64,000 nucleotides of DNA from Mimachlamys varia (taxonomy: Eukaryota; Mollusca; Bivalvia; Pectinida; Pectinidae): contig OX392542.1 in assembly GCA_947623455.1 (NCBI GenBank), positions 11,911,625 to 11,975,624 of the forward strand, in the 5' to 3' direction. The position numbers were made by a program, and so were the translations under genes. Each line of letters opens with the position of its first letter. Within the stretch, counting starts at the first letter, position 1. Shown piece by piece: positions 50,662 through 63,822 of the stretch. Below the pieces are notes generated by a model. That model did not search any database, was not told the DNA's origin, and worked only from the letters and a program-made list of their open reading frames with translations.

Positions 50662-51022
50662 ATGACGTAGCACACACATATTCGGCGCTTTTTAAATTAA
50701 GTAATGTATACAATATGCCGAAAAAATGAATTAAACTGCAACATACATCTGTTTTATTCTCCTAGGACTCGTCAGTGATGCTAGGGGCCAAAAGTTGGAA
50801 TCCTAAACTTTCTTAACTAATGTAGAAGCAGAAGGGCCAGGTGCGTAAAACCCTTTCAATTTATGAATTTAGAAGTGACATTAAACTAGTTCTGTATAAT
50901 TTCAAATCGTGTACTACGAAAATATGTATATTATATACCGTGCCACTACTCAAATGAAATCAACTGTGGCTATGGAGGCTCCAGTAAACATCGGGAACTT
51001 AATAATCCACCAGCAGAGTCTG
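50662..51022 (+). repeat. Third copy of the ~361-bp interspersed repeat
   Basis: Colinear over its whole length with 22341-22702 in the same orientation, with scattered substitutions. It includes TAATGTAGAAGCAGAAGGG and AATTTCAAATCGTGTACTAC. Confidence 0.88.
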
Positions 51023-52545
51023 AATATTTTTTGACCCCGAAACAGTTTTTTGAGTTTAATTAAATAAATATAGTGTATATATGAACATTATAAAACCTCC
51101 TCATTTGACTATCACATTTAGTGATTCTTAACTGATGTATTGATATACATCGATTATAATGAAAAATATAAACAATGTATGCAAGTTTAATTGGGAAAGA
51201 TGCAAATGTTACTTAGCTTAAGCAACAAGGAAGATGATAAAACCCAATTTGAGTTGGTCCTCGAGAAAGGTAGTGTTTTATACAGCATGCTGAATCGTTA
51301 TATCTCGCATAAATACAGAATATTTACTTTTTTAAACGTTTTCTTCATATGGTAATTATGGTTTTTGGAAAGATGATGATGTTTCGAAGACTAGTTCTAG
51401 TTTTCCTCTGTTACCTTCATCAGACTTATCTGATGACCATGACTGTCAAAGCACATAACGTATAAGTCATTGAAATACAAAACATATTTTTGGTGTGTAA
51501 AATCATCTTTACGCAAGTTAGTAAGACTATGTTGTAATGGAAAACAAAGTCAAAATCACAGGAAATGCTTGACAATGAATCATTCATGTTAGTCAGAATG
51601 GTGACGTTTTAAGAATTTAAATGTTTAATTAAGGTGAGAGCCTTAATTTACCAAGAGACATGTGGTTAGCACAACCGTGTTTTAGGAAACCTCTTGCAAA
51701 TGTTTCTGGTTCATTAATTGTCTTTTCCCTGGATTGGTGATCGCTGTGTCCGTACTTGACAAATTTATTCCTTGTATGGATAAAGCTCAAGATGAGGAAA
51801 GAAAAGATTTAAATAAAAGCATCCTTCTATCTTACACTTGACTTCAACTTTCGGCACTACATGTCTAAATGAAGAGTTGTCGACAGCATGGCTTACAACT
51901 GTTCCATTTTTCACAGTTCATGAATAATTTATGAAGCTAGTACATCATATCCCGAAAGCTAGCATACATAATATTCAATAAATTGTGTTTACGAAGCTGG
52001 TCTAGGTCAGTATGCACATACATGGAAATCAGTGTAATCATTCTGACATCAAAAAATATGTTGTTTCATCAAACAGATTTCTGAAATATAATGAAGTAAA
52101 ACGGTTTATAATTAATATGTTGTTTGAAACTAGTTCAGAATTAAAACAAAACCCCTTCACTATTGTTTTTGAGAGTGACCAGGGAAATGATGACCAAAGG
52201 ACTAGCTTCACGACACACGAAATGCTTATTAGTATGTTAAATTTGATTTTTTTGTCTAGTTGCTGTATATCCGGTTTATCCTTACTTCAATGCCACATGT
52301 CCACACCCATCATATACATACCACATACTCACGACACACACTCTTAGAAGTGCCAATCCTAGTGTGTCGCCAGTTGCCCATACCTTTGGCGGGTTGAGTA
52401 ATTCACCCGTGCCCGTCACACGTCGTCATTGCTCACGCGGGACCACTCCATCATACCTCGCTCACGTCAGTACTGATCAGGCAGCCATATTCCACAACAT
52501 TACCAGGCCATAGGATTAAGCTATGTAGGTACCGGAACACATACA
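51023..52545. other. Upstream region of the AA15-like gene
   Basis: No exon is supported. A segment at about 51375-51475 (CTTCATCAGACTTATCTGATG) resembles 13325-13385, probably a shared degraded repeat. The last ~200 bp before the start codon are noticeably more GC-rich and likely contain the promoter and 5' UTR. I see no clear TATA box. Confidence 0.45.
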
Positions 52546-55500
52546 ATGCAGGCCATGCACTTTGTGACGGTTGGGCTGCTTCTGCTGCTGACCGTGGGTA
52601 GTGTCCCTTTAGTATGGGGGCAGGATACGAACGAGTCGTTAGAGGGGGCAATGATAGCCCCCGTGATGAGGTCCGCTATGTGGGCCTACCTCGGGAACTC
52701 CGCTTATTCTAGCCAACTTTGGGAAGCTGTCAACCATGATTACTTCACTAGACTTAATTGTGGCGGGAAAAGAGTAAGTAAATCTAGTATGTTGTCTAAA
52801 GGTCAATTTAGCTGAATCTGTTATAGAAACTGTGACACGCTATCATCAATGTTACATTGCTTTAAAAATGTCAATACAAGTTAGCCCTAGGCAAATTCTC
52901 TACATGGTTTGAAATAGCTTAACAAAACTATTTCGTATGTCACAAGTTATAATTAATGGTTTGATGACCGTATCTACCAGTTAATATTATAGTTCATGCT
53001 CCCATGGTAACGCTCACAGGTCATTAGTACATATCATTATCAATTCCCATCAAACTTCCGTTGGTACATGTTGTTGAAGTGTTTTAAGCATTTTGATTTT
53101 GAAGTGTTTAATGTCCTTCTTCCAGCGACACTTTTCCTGGCGGATTGTTCAAATGTGCGAGAACATTGTATCTATTCAAGATACTCCAAGATATTCTATT
53201 GTTGTGTGTGTGTTGAGAACATATCTGCTTGTCGTAGCTGATCAGCTTTGAATGGAGTCAGCATTGCTTGCGAAAGTGTTACAATTCAAAATTTGGACAC
53301 CATTTGCATATCACTTTAAACATTGTATCGCATTTAGGTGAAAAGTAATCATTTTAGTTTAACGGATCATTGTGGAAACACTATCATCAGAATTTAAGAT
53401 GATTCAAAGTGTTGTTTTGATTTCGTTCACGTTTTGTTTGTTTGTGTTTTGTTTGTGATTGGAGCAATATCCCCAAATGTTTGAAAGCAATGTGTAGTGG
53501 CCTGGCTGACACCGGAAGGGATTTCTTAGTCCTACATTATTTATTTATAATTTATTTTTTTCTAAAAAAACATCTTGCATGTGTAGACAATAAATTAGCG
53601 AATACCGAAGCGTGAACAAAATCATAATTCGAACTCAAAATCGATTAAACCAGGGGCAAAATATGAACAAAGGAAAGACCTGCATGGAGAACCTTGTAAA
53701 AGTACAAGAGAATAAGATCAAGTGTTCCGGAAAAGTAAGCGTCTGCTGCTTCATCGACGACACCCGCCATGTAAATCTTTATCACATCCAAGTAAACATC
53801 AAGTTCTAAAAATGAGAACCGAGTATCATTGTGTATCCAAACAAGTAAACACACTAATGAGCATACTCAAAAACTTCCATCTTCATATCACTTAAAGATA
53901 CAGAATATTTATCAATGAGACAAAGATGGCCTAAAGTTCTGATCAACCTGCATCTCTCTAATCCTTGTGTTGTTAGTTTGTTTGTTAGCAGTCGACATCG
54001 ATCATGGAGTTGGAGCTAGTGTCATTAATACATACTCTTAGCAGCTTTTCACTGTTAACATTATGTAGGTTTGTGTTTTCAGCTACCTTCAGTAAGGTAG
54101 TGTTTATTCTGCAAACCTCATCAAAATTATTTCGATTGTCTCAGTTTTGAAAATCATTTCATTTTTGCACCCCAGTTTACACTTGTATAAAGTAATTCTG
54201 TAGGTATGATTGAATGATATTAATGATTGCCATTTTTCTGTATGGTAATATTATATTTGCTTCCAAATACAGCTAGCAATATTTTGAGCAATTTGGCAAA
54301 TCATTAACACACATTAAAACGGCCCAGGCCGATTATATAACCCCAGGAACTTTTGAAATTTTACAAATATATCAAGTGATTATTTAAAAGATAGATTTTT
54401 TAAAATCTATATAATAAGTAAAAAGTAAATAATTGGAATGATTTTTATTTTTCAGCAGAATGTAATGGTCTAACGTGTTTAACGCCTTAAGGGGAATCGA
54501 ATCAATCAGGTGTCATTTGTCCTCGTTAACGTAATATTTGTGCAGTAAGAACTGGCTGGCAAGAGGCAATTACTGTAAAATGGGAAATGTTCGCACTGTC
54601 TTTATTTCTGCCGCTCATGAAAAGTCTTGAATTCGCCGTCTTGAATTCGCCCTGTCTTGACTGAATTCCCCCTCTCAAACTCCCAGACTGGTTTTCAATG
54701 AATAAATGATAACTTTTCAGGAAATGGTACACTGTAAATTTTTAAGGTTTTTCTTTTTTCAAGAAATTTGAATAAAACTGGAAGAATGATTCGTGTCGAA
54801 AATGACTGAATTGAATTTTCTAACCGTTTATATAAATACATGTATAGGATTAACTTTGACATGTTCGAATTGGTCAGAGGATATATTTGTTTTGATATAC
54901 AGTTTTAGTAACTTATAAATATTAGTGATTGATTATGGTACCACGTGGCTGATATTTTGAAATGTTTATCGGAAATTTCACCAAGGCTGCTCTCCTTATT
55001 ACAGGCAAGTTTTTTTAAAAAGAAATTGATGAACAATATATATAGTATTTCTAAAATACCATACACTGTGTTAGCGTTTTCGAGAGACAACCATTTGAAT
55101 TTTACTGAGATAAGTAGTTGAACTGCCTGGTACCGGTTCAGTGAAATACACTTTGACAATTGAACTAAATAAATTAATATATTTAAAATCCATTGATTCA
55201 TCAATTTGTAAGAAGGATTAATTATATCTTTTGTTTTGTGGTGTCCGCTTGGTGACTGTTTGTCATGTTAGTTATGTGTCAATGTGACTGAGATTTGCAT
55301 TATTTCCTGTTTTGTGTTATTAAGGAAATGCCACTATATATATATCATACCTTCAGATATTTTAGTATTTTTGGTATGAATACACTTGTGATTCATTGTC
55401 TAATATTTTTTTTTTCAGTTGGTATATTCATATCGACAAGAAACGATCACAATGTAAATATATAATGATGAATACATGATTTACAGGAAGGTTTCTATCA

Positions 55501-58500
55501 TAACAATTATGGTCTATTGTTGGTATGAATTTAGTTGTGACAACTAAAATGTTTTTATCATTACAATAATCGTCTTTTTTTGGTATGAATACAGTCCCGA
55601 ATACATGATTTACGGGAACATTTTTATTATTACAATTTTGCTCTAATTATGGTATGAACACAGCTGTGAATTTTATAATAATGAATGCATATTTTACAGG
55701 ATTTTTTTTTCATTACGATAATGATTTACATGGCGGCTGCCGTCGATGAAGCAGATGGCGCTTACTCTGCCGGAACATCTGGTCTTATTCTCTTGTGCTT
55801 TTACGAGAGTCTCCATATACATTTTTTGTGTCTATTTTGCCTCTAGTTTAAGCGATTTGAGTTCGGATTATGGTTTTGTTGACCCTTTGGTATTCTCTGA
55901 TTTTTTTTGTGTGTATGAATACAGTTTTGATTTTTATAATAATGAATACATCATTTACAGGAAGGTTTTTATCATTACAACAATGCTCTATTTGTTAGTA
56001 TGCTTTGCGCATCAACGTTGATTTATCACATATCAAAACCTAAACAGCCTCGTGTATATTTCTGTTAAATGCCGTATACTTGCGGTACAAATTGTGTACG
56101 TACGATGTTGCTCTATACGTTACAGCGGTATTCCACATACACAAATTTGTAATACTTGTTTACCCCCGGGACGTGGAATTCCAACTGATGGCGGCATCTA
56201 CCTGTGGTTTATCTGGTGGTGTAAGAATCGTGTTTGCATACCAGGTTACTAAAACCCGTGTATGTAAGGCCCTCTTACTTGTGGATAGGTCAAACTTAAG
56301 CCTGTTGATATGGCTTTCCTTTTTTCTTTCGACCTTAAGTTCGTTCCATAATAAATGGACGAAATGGCCATATGATGCAATGAAATGTTTATATGTTTTG
56401 TATTTCCTCCCTTACAATGTTTTCAAATAGGTGTTTTATAACTTTGTCATTGTTTTTCTAGTAAGGACATTTGATTAAATTGTGCATGTGCATGCATATG
56501 TAAGCCAACATGTTGGTATATTTTTGTTATATCAAATTCAAAATAATGATAGAGTGATTTTAGTAGTAAGTGTTTTCGTGCTTTAGTGTTTTTATGCAAT
56601 AATTGTTCTGTTTCATTGTATGATTTTATTTACGGTATTGTGTTACAATTTGAGAACAAACACTTCAAAATTGGTGAAATATGTAAAATTAAAATAGAAT
56701 ATTTTGGAGACTATATGTGCTACTATATTTAGTGTTTTCTTGTGAATCTATTTATGTTACTTTCTTTTTTTTTCATCATAACATGCTATTTTGTGAATTA
56801 GCATTTCATAATATCTTACTTTAGAAAAATCCTAACTTACTTTCATCATCTTAATGTCTATTTCATTATATTGTGCGAATTGATAAATTGTTTACTTTCA
56901 CTAGTTACTTACTATTACGTTCCCCATTGCGAGAATTTACACATGATTTTGTGATACTTCGTCGTCCATTTTGTGAGGTGATATCTTTCACTCGGGAACC
57001 GTCGGCACTTTCCGTAAACGTTTACAGACGGTGCCGACGGTTCTCGATTGATTAATCTATATCCCACCTGTTATGTTGTAATTTGTGCGTTACTGTCTTC
57101 GTTTCTATATATTCAAGACAGAAAATTATAAATAACGTGTGTGGTATGTGACAAATTGTTACTGCCAACATATTATTGCCTCCATTATAAGTTCCATGTT
57201 TTTTCCAGTCAACCGCCGCGGATTATGAACAGAAGTGTGGCCCCTGTGGCGATGCTGCTGACTCCAACAGGCCAAACGAGTACGGCGGCAAGTACTCCAT
57301 TGGCGAGGTGGTGGCCCAGTACCACGAGGGCCACCAAGTCAACGTCTCGGTGGACATCAGACGTATAAATCACGGGGGCACGTTCCGATTTTCGCTGTGT
57401 GTCACAGACCATACCACAAGAGTATCCCACTCCTGTTTCCAACAGCATGTGTTACGATGGCAGAATACCCAGATAACACAAATCCCAGTACCACGACAGG
57501 TCGGTCTGGCAACGTACACCCTTCAGCTGCCGGCAGGGGTCACCTGTCAGAACTGTGTGATACAGTGGCTTTGGAGAGGTAAATGCTATTACATAATGTA
57601 TATGATATCCAAAAATATGTTTCTCAAATTTGTTATTTATAACATTTAGCCAGTCAGTGTCGTCAAATAATTTGCTTTGCAAGTACATGCACAATGCTTT
57701 GAACTTAAATTTTGTTTTAAAACATCTTTGATAGCTGAATTGCGTAAATCAGCAGACTGCATAGTGCATAGTATTATAGTATTTGTGTGTATAATAATGT
57801 GCATTGACATTTGTTCATATTCAGTGACGCGTCATTACAGATAACAAACCTGTTACTTCCGAAGATATAATATTTGAGTAAAGTAGTGAGATAGCTGTTT
57901 TGAAAATGCATTTTCAAATGAAGGTGTCGACTACGTTACATTTCATGGTCTACTGACGTCACTTTCGGTCTGTTTTCCCGTGCTCTGTTCTCATTTTTGT
58001 TTAATATCTTACGTTTCAAAACTATTTTATTTTATACATTTTTGATGAAGATGTATTCATGATCTTTATATTAATAGTTTAATATTTTTATGAGATAATA
58101 CAGAATATAAATAATGTTTTACTTTCATAATGGAAACTTTAATGTTGTTCATTGAAAGAGATGTCATGGTTGTTTCTATGCTGTACAACATACCTCAGAG
58201 GATTGTCACCTTCTTCAGAAAATAACGATCATATGCAATGAACCTACCCTAAAATTATTTCATAGCTGACATAATTTCAGAATTAACTTTCTATTTTATT
58301 TAGGTTATCGGGGGATAACTGCAATCGTGCACGGGTAGATTCATGTATAATTTACCCATGTAAACATATAACAGTGATCCTGCCTTTTTTATGAAGTTAA
58401 GTGTGTTTCAGAATTAGTTGCGATGTATACTAATCAAGTCATTGGTCCACACAGATGACACAACCCTATGCGACCCTCCCGGGAGTGGTAACTGTGGGCA

Positions 58501-60178
58501 ACAGACCGTGACCAACTGTGCAGACGTCCAGATCCTCGGTACTGGTGTTCCTTTCACGGCTGACTTCGACAAACCAAGATACGATGCTTATGCGAGCATA
58601 TTCGACCATATGGATCCAGATGACAACACAGACGTTGGAATACACGTACCCAGATCGTCCTTAGATCCTCCCCTGACAATCAAGCCTCCAGATACATCGC
58701 CTGGTGGATCTGTCCCTATAATAACACCAGGCGGTGCAGCACCAACAGGCCCAGCACCTGGTGGATCCATCCCTGTCATCACACCCGGTGGGGGACTCTC
58801 CATCAACCCATCGCCTGGTACGTCTCTCCCCGTGATTACAGTCATCCCTGGCAGCGAATCTTCGACGAATTCGACAAATGTTGATGATGATGATAATCCA
58901 CCCGCTACATCAGAGAAACTAGTGGACCCAGTTGGAGTAGTTCTGCCTGCAGTGGTTGGCACGTCAAATGTGCTGTCAGGCAATACTGGTATAGGCATTG
59001 CCCTGCTTGCCGTTGCTTTATACATGTATCTGACACAGCAGCCATTACTACAGGCTAATTCGGTATTTGGTACACAGACGCCTCCTTCATTCCTCCCCAC
59101 GCCCTTCGCGCATCAAAGCTACTTAAACCCAACTACATCATTTCAGCAGAATGTCGCACCTGGCGGATCAGTTTACAATAGCGGTGTATTTCCCTACACT
59201 CGGACTGTAAATGGAGGATTTTCCCAGGGACAATTTGGTTTTGTTGGGGCGCCCTATCCATATTTACAAAGCAGTAATGTCGCGCCAGGAGTGTTAAACT
59301 CAGCTATCGGTCCGAATGTCGCGCAAGGAGTGTTAAGCCCAGCTATCAGTCCGAATGTCGCGCCAGGAGTGTTTACCCAAGCTGTCAGTTCGAATGTCGC
59401 GCCAGGAGTAATACATTCAGCTATTGGTTCGTTACAACATCCTAGTTTCGCAAGTTCTGGAACTGCTGTTTTACAACAACCATTTATGAACACGAACAGT
59501 ATCCCATTTTCAAGCAGTATAGCTGCTGGAAACCCCGGGCTTGTTAACACTGGTTTTACATCCTTCCAAACGCCAATCTATACTGGTGGTGTCTCTACGG
59601 GTCTATCATCTGGTACAACATTCACATCAGCAAGTTTGGCAGGAAACGGTTTTGTGGCAGCGGGGCAAACTTTTCCAGTAGCCAACAATGCGTTAAGTAT
59701 GACCCAGCAGTTCCCACAAGGTAATAATGCATTTGTCGAGATCCCAGGACAGCAGGCTTTTATCAATGGTAACACGAACTTACAGGGGACTTTTCAGACT
59801 AGGACGTCTTTCCAAACGCCATTCCAACAAAGACAGGATATAGTGATGCCTCAATTTGACCAAGAACCGTCTACAATTCGACAAAAAGAAACTAATTTGA
59901 ATCGAAAGGAAGTCATCAAGACAGAGAAGAGCTGCGAATGCCATGCGCATTTGTTCCTTTTGACGGCATATTGTCACGTGTTGTCGGCGAGAGAATGCCG
60001 GGAAGACGACGCATGTTTTTGTAATGAAAATAAACGTCAACTTCCGTCTAGGTTTAATCGAAGACAGCGCCAAATGTCGTCAATTAATACTGAGCAAGGT
60101 CTGATTATGAAGTCGCCAATACATCGTAGACAATTTCCGCGCCGTCGTCCTTCTATGCAATATAACAAACAGAAATAG
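52546..60178 (+). CDS. Secreted/membrane AA15 (LPMO15)-like protein with long low-complexity tail
   Basis: Exons 52546-52773, 57209-57578 and 58455-60178 (phases 0 and 1) encode 773 aa. A branchpoint-like TACTAAT (58428-58434) supports the exon-3 acceptor. Residues 1-25 are a signal peptide. Residues 33-220 match the AA15 pattern: P-x2-RSAMW, LNCGGKR, CGPCGD, EYGGKYSIGE, NHGGTFRFSLC, LPAGVTCQNCVIQW and NCADVQI. AA15 enzymes are copper oxygenases cleaving chitin or cellulose. The His brace needs a mature N-terminal His. Here the aligned position is E33, eight residues after the predicted cleavage site. The second ligand position, H131, is kept. Next come a Pro/Gly/Thr linker (about 268-328), a hydrophobic stretch (about 378-395), four NVAPGV-type repeats (about 471-521), a Cys cluster (about 693-721) and a basic end. 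Poly(A) signal at 60509-60514. Confidence 0.88.
55468..55990. repeat. Degenerate ~90-110-bp tandem repeat
   Basis: Blocks of the type AATACATGATTTACAGGAAG, TTATCATTACAATAAT and GGTATGAATACAGT recur about five times with spacing drift. A less similar segment at about 55730-55890 interrupts them. Confidence 0.65.
56993..57046. repeat. GC-rich 54-bp hairpin
   Basis: Arms 56993-57008 and 57031-57046 pair over 16 bp with one mismatch (core GAACCGTCGGCAC). The palindrome GTAAACGTTTAC sits between them. It is markedly more GC-rich than the surrounding intron. Confidence 0.7.
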
Positions 60179-60508
60179 ACGATTTGTCATCGATATCTGA
60201 AATAAGTTCGAACATTTGAGAAGGTCATTTAAATAATGAGCAGATTCTAATGAGCAGTTATCGTTCAAAAAGAAGGATTTTTTAAAATGCCTGCAGAGGT
60301 TATTCCTATCACAAGTAATGGTGTTTTATCCTAGATAATAACTAAATACTGTATAGTATGCTGCATATATTTTTGCATCGCATTTCCGCTGAGGATAGTG
60401 TATTTATGATCCTTCGTATCAATCAATGCTTAGGAAAAATATGTTTTTGGTGCTTTGCATTTTTGTTTTTTCTTAGATTATGAAATAATGATTTGGATTT
60501 TAATATAA

Positions 60509-60514
60509 AATAAA
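60509..60514 (+). other. Candidate poly(A) signal of the AA15-like gene
   Basis: AATAAA lies 331 bp after the stop codon in an AT-rich context, with a T/G-rich stretch following near 60538-60550. Confidence 0.55.
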
Positions 60515-63500
60515 AATATTACCGCTTTCAGATATAATGTGTTTGTTATTTTAATGAACGAGCATAGATACCCTGTGTATACTAATCAACGTCGCTTTAT
60601 TATTATCTCCAATGCTTACCTCAACAAACAATTGGTCTACCTGACGGGCTACAATCACTCAACTTTTAAGGTATATCTGAAATGGCAAATAACTAGTAAT
60701 CAATACAGTTAGTTTCAGTGACATGTATTCTGTAACAAATGCCGTCTCTGATAACAATCATTTAATATCTAGCTGCTTCAAGATATCCCACGATATCGGG
60801 TACGAATGGGTGGCATTGAACGATCAGCGATGATATCAACTACGTTTACTTTATTACCCTATCTTTGAGCAATACTATTGGTATTAGTTACACTGGAGTA
60901 TCATTTTACCGTTATGTGACAGCGAGATTCTTGTTGACTCATCAATACGTTTAGCGCTCACAGAGCCTTCGATTTTGCTATGACATATTTGAGGGGTGAA
61001 GAGAGCGTAACTCTTGGATATTGAGGAAATTGCATCATGTACAAATTAAATAGAGAAAAAAAGAGCAAAAAATGTAATAAAGGAAGGATTTATATAGAGA
61101 CCAGGAAAATGATAAGGGTGATTGATATGTAATTCAAATATTCATGAACGGTCAGCGTAATCAACATCGACGTTATCACCCATGGAAGTCTATGTCATAT
61201 CCAAGTAATAAATATGGCGTTGTCAAGAGTTAACCAGGGAAATGGCTACGAATCCGTAAGGAATCAATTAATATGATAGATATAAATACACCGAAAATAT
61301 TCCTTCCCAACTGGATTTCAAAATGACGATATTGACTTGACAAATTTATCTTTATCTTTATCTCCAGCATATGCCAAACCATTATAAACTTGTCCGCCAG
61401 CATTCGTTTTATTTAGTGATGAAACCTAGTCTAGGAGGAACCTGTGGCATGGAATTTATCCTGTTGAATACGTTGATTTCATTTACGTTAATTTAAGTTC
61501 CATCATCTTTTAGCAATAATTCTTAGTTATAACCTATATCGTCCTCCTTATCTCTCAACTAAGTGGTACATGTAAGTCGTGTCTGTGGGTTATGCTGGTA
61601 AAGATCAAAGTATGTGACCGAAGTAGAAGAGCCTGTAGTGCCTCCGATGTTTGGTCAGGGAGGACAAAACGGAAACATACGGAAAAGAAAATTGCGAGAA
61701 GGGGTTCATTTTTTGTACCATACGTCTAACTGCCCGGACAGTTTCGGTCAATGGAAATCAATAACAAAGAAACAACACGCATTTGCGAACGCAATATACA
61801 AATTCATAACATATTTTTATTCTTGTTTACGCCATACATACTTACAAATATTATAATACATATGTTCACATTGGTTATATACAGCTGAAGCCCCTTAATT
61901 TTGCATAGTTGAACTTTGATTCAAAAACATGCAGTGTTCCAACCTTTTATCTTCCAATCCTAGGGTTGTTTGGCCTATAGGTTGCAATTCCTTTCGAAGA
62001 AAAAAATGCATTACAATGCATTGATGTTTCGACGTTTTCATCCATATCCCAAAGGTGTGAAAATAATAATATGGTTATTCACTTTTATTCACTTTTAATG
62101 TCAATTTCCTTTAACGCTTGTTTCAATTAAACTAGTAACATAATTTGTCTGCAATTTTGGTAGGTCTTATATAAATATAGTTCAAATAAATATTGTTTAA
62201 ACTAAATGTAGTTTGGCAAAGATAATTAATACTGAAGCAATGGAGCGATGCGATTATAAGTGATTATGATGCTAAAATAGATCTTCAACGATATGTAGGC
62301 ATTAAGGTAATACACAGATACGACTACACTGGCCAATACTCTCCAAATTCAGGAGGAACTGAAGCCAAACAAAGTAAAATGTGATTACCAATTTTTTATA
62401 CATCATTTTAAGTTTTACTACAAAGACATTATGTATCTGCGACACGTTTTGTTTCCTCTAAACATCAATATCCTATCGCAATTATATGTAGTATTATTGT
62501 TTAATACTGGTCTAGCCTTGGATATGTTTGTTAAGCTATGGGAAATGTCAACACAGCTATTACAGCAAACATAATTCATTCTTCACAAGTCCCACTGCGC
62601 TTTAATTAAATCCTAAAATGCAAGTCTAATGCTGATGTTACGCTTATTCACCTTTGACAACTGTTTTGATGAACGCAATTGGTTCAAAATTAAAAATAAA
62701 CCTGCCTGGTCGACAGTCTGCACCGTTGTTTTCAAAACATGGAACGGCCTTTTGTCGCGTGCTGATTGGCTAAGATGGTGCGTGTCATTTAACTTTCTAA
62801 AAAGTGTCGTAAACCACACGATTTTCACGTAGGTGATCTAGTGACAATGTTATTGTAAATTCAAATAAAAATGAATGGCATATCAATACACACTAGCTTG
62901 TTATTATAATATTGGAGCTATTGTTGGAGTATTGAATACCAGATAAAATTACTTCCTTAACTATAATTTTCTAGTTATATTGAAAATTGAAATAATATTT
63001 GCAGCACATTTAATATAGGACGACATGCTTTTATCTTACAGATGATGAGAGGGTCCTTTTTAAAAAAAAATGTTGTTAGATTGCTTATAATAAGGATCAA
63101 TTATTATATACAATAAGCAAATGGAATGTCATTCGGAGTAATCAACTACGATAAAGTTTAACACATGCATATGTAGAATAAACTCGGCTTCCAACTAACA
63201 ACATAAGTAATTTGACAATCGTTCACTTTGAAAAGAAACTCATGACAAATTCTCTGAAATGTTTTAAAGACAACAATTATACCCGCGAAACAATTTCACC
63301 ATTGTACATTAAGACCCTTCGGAAGGGTTTAATATGTTTCCCTCCTCGTCTATGCCATGTTTTCTACATGTGTTTTATGGCAAATTGTAAAATATTCTAA
63401 TTTGAAGTTACTAATTTTGACAAATTCGAACTACATGTATTAGAAAAAACTTACAAAAATATACACAAGCGATATTTTGTCGCGTAAATTCATCATAACA

Positions 63501-63680
63501 TTGTCTTGAAATGTAAAAAGTTATTTTACTCGAAGAAAATAATACGTGAATTTCTCTTGACAAATCATTCTTGTGTACTGTTAGCCTTAAACGTCTAGTC
63601 TGGAAAAATAATGTTTTCAACTCTTTCGAATACTTCTATATTTTGAAATATTTAGAGATTAGAGTCTCCATGTGAAATAA
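60515..63680. other. Gene-free right flank
   Basis: A partial repeat at 60965-61027 matches the terminus of the element at 23774-23832. No exon can be supported. An 80-codon open frame at 61614-61856 lacks splice, domain or composition support. Confidence 0.45.
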
Positions 63681-63685
63681 ATGCA

Positions 63686-63822
63686 AACTACTTATTCGTG
63701 TAAAATATTCCCACGTAAAATTCACGTGAATATCACTTGAACTAGCTCATGTGTATTTCACGTGAAAAACTCGTGTGAATCTCACGTGAATTTCAAATGA
63801 ATGATGTTTTTCACGTGAAGGC
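63686..63822. promoter_or_regulatory. Cluster of TTCACGTGAA-type palindromes (CACGTG E-boxes)
   Basis: Four intact CACGTG cores lie within about 100 bp (near 63722, 63758, 63783 and 63813), most as TTCACGTGAA. Degenerate copies such as CCACGTAAA, TCACTTGAA and TCGTGTGAA lie between and before them. This may be a bHLH binding cluster or simply a palindromic satellite seed. The right-hand neighbour gene is outside the window. Confidence 0.5.

Larger units (their letters stand above)
52774..57208 (+). other. 4.4-kb intron 1 of the AA15-like gene
   Basis: Flanked by GTAAGT and TTTTTTCCAG. It contains the degenerate tandem repeats at 55468-55990 and the hairpin at 56993-57046. No internal exon is convincing. 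Confidence 0.7.

Noticed and set aside
52012..52347. 111-codon plus-strand open frame upstream of the AA15-like gene
   Set aside because: No signal peptide, domain or splice partner. Its composition matches neighbouring non-coding DNA.
58418..58454. Starting the third AA15-gene exon (or a separate gene) at the TTG/upstream acceptor near 58411
   Set aside because: An acceptor at 58411 gives a frame that soon hits a stop. The acceptor at 58454 with TACTAAT upstream keeps phase and the AA15 motif continuous.
61614..61856. 80-codon plus-strand open frame
   Set aside because: No recognisable domain, and no supporting splice or promoter context. The second half is AT-rich low-information sequence.
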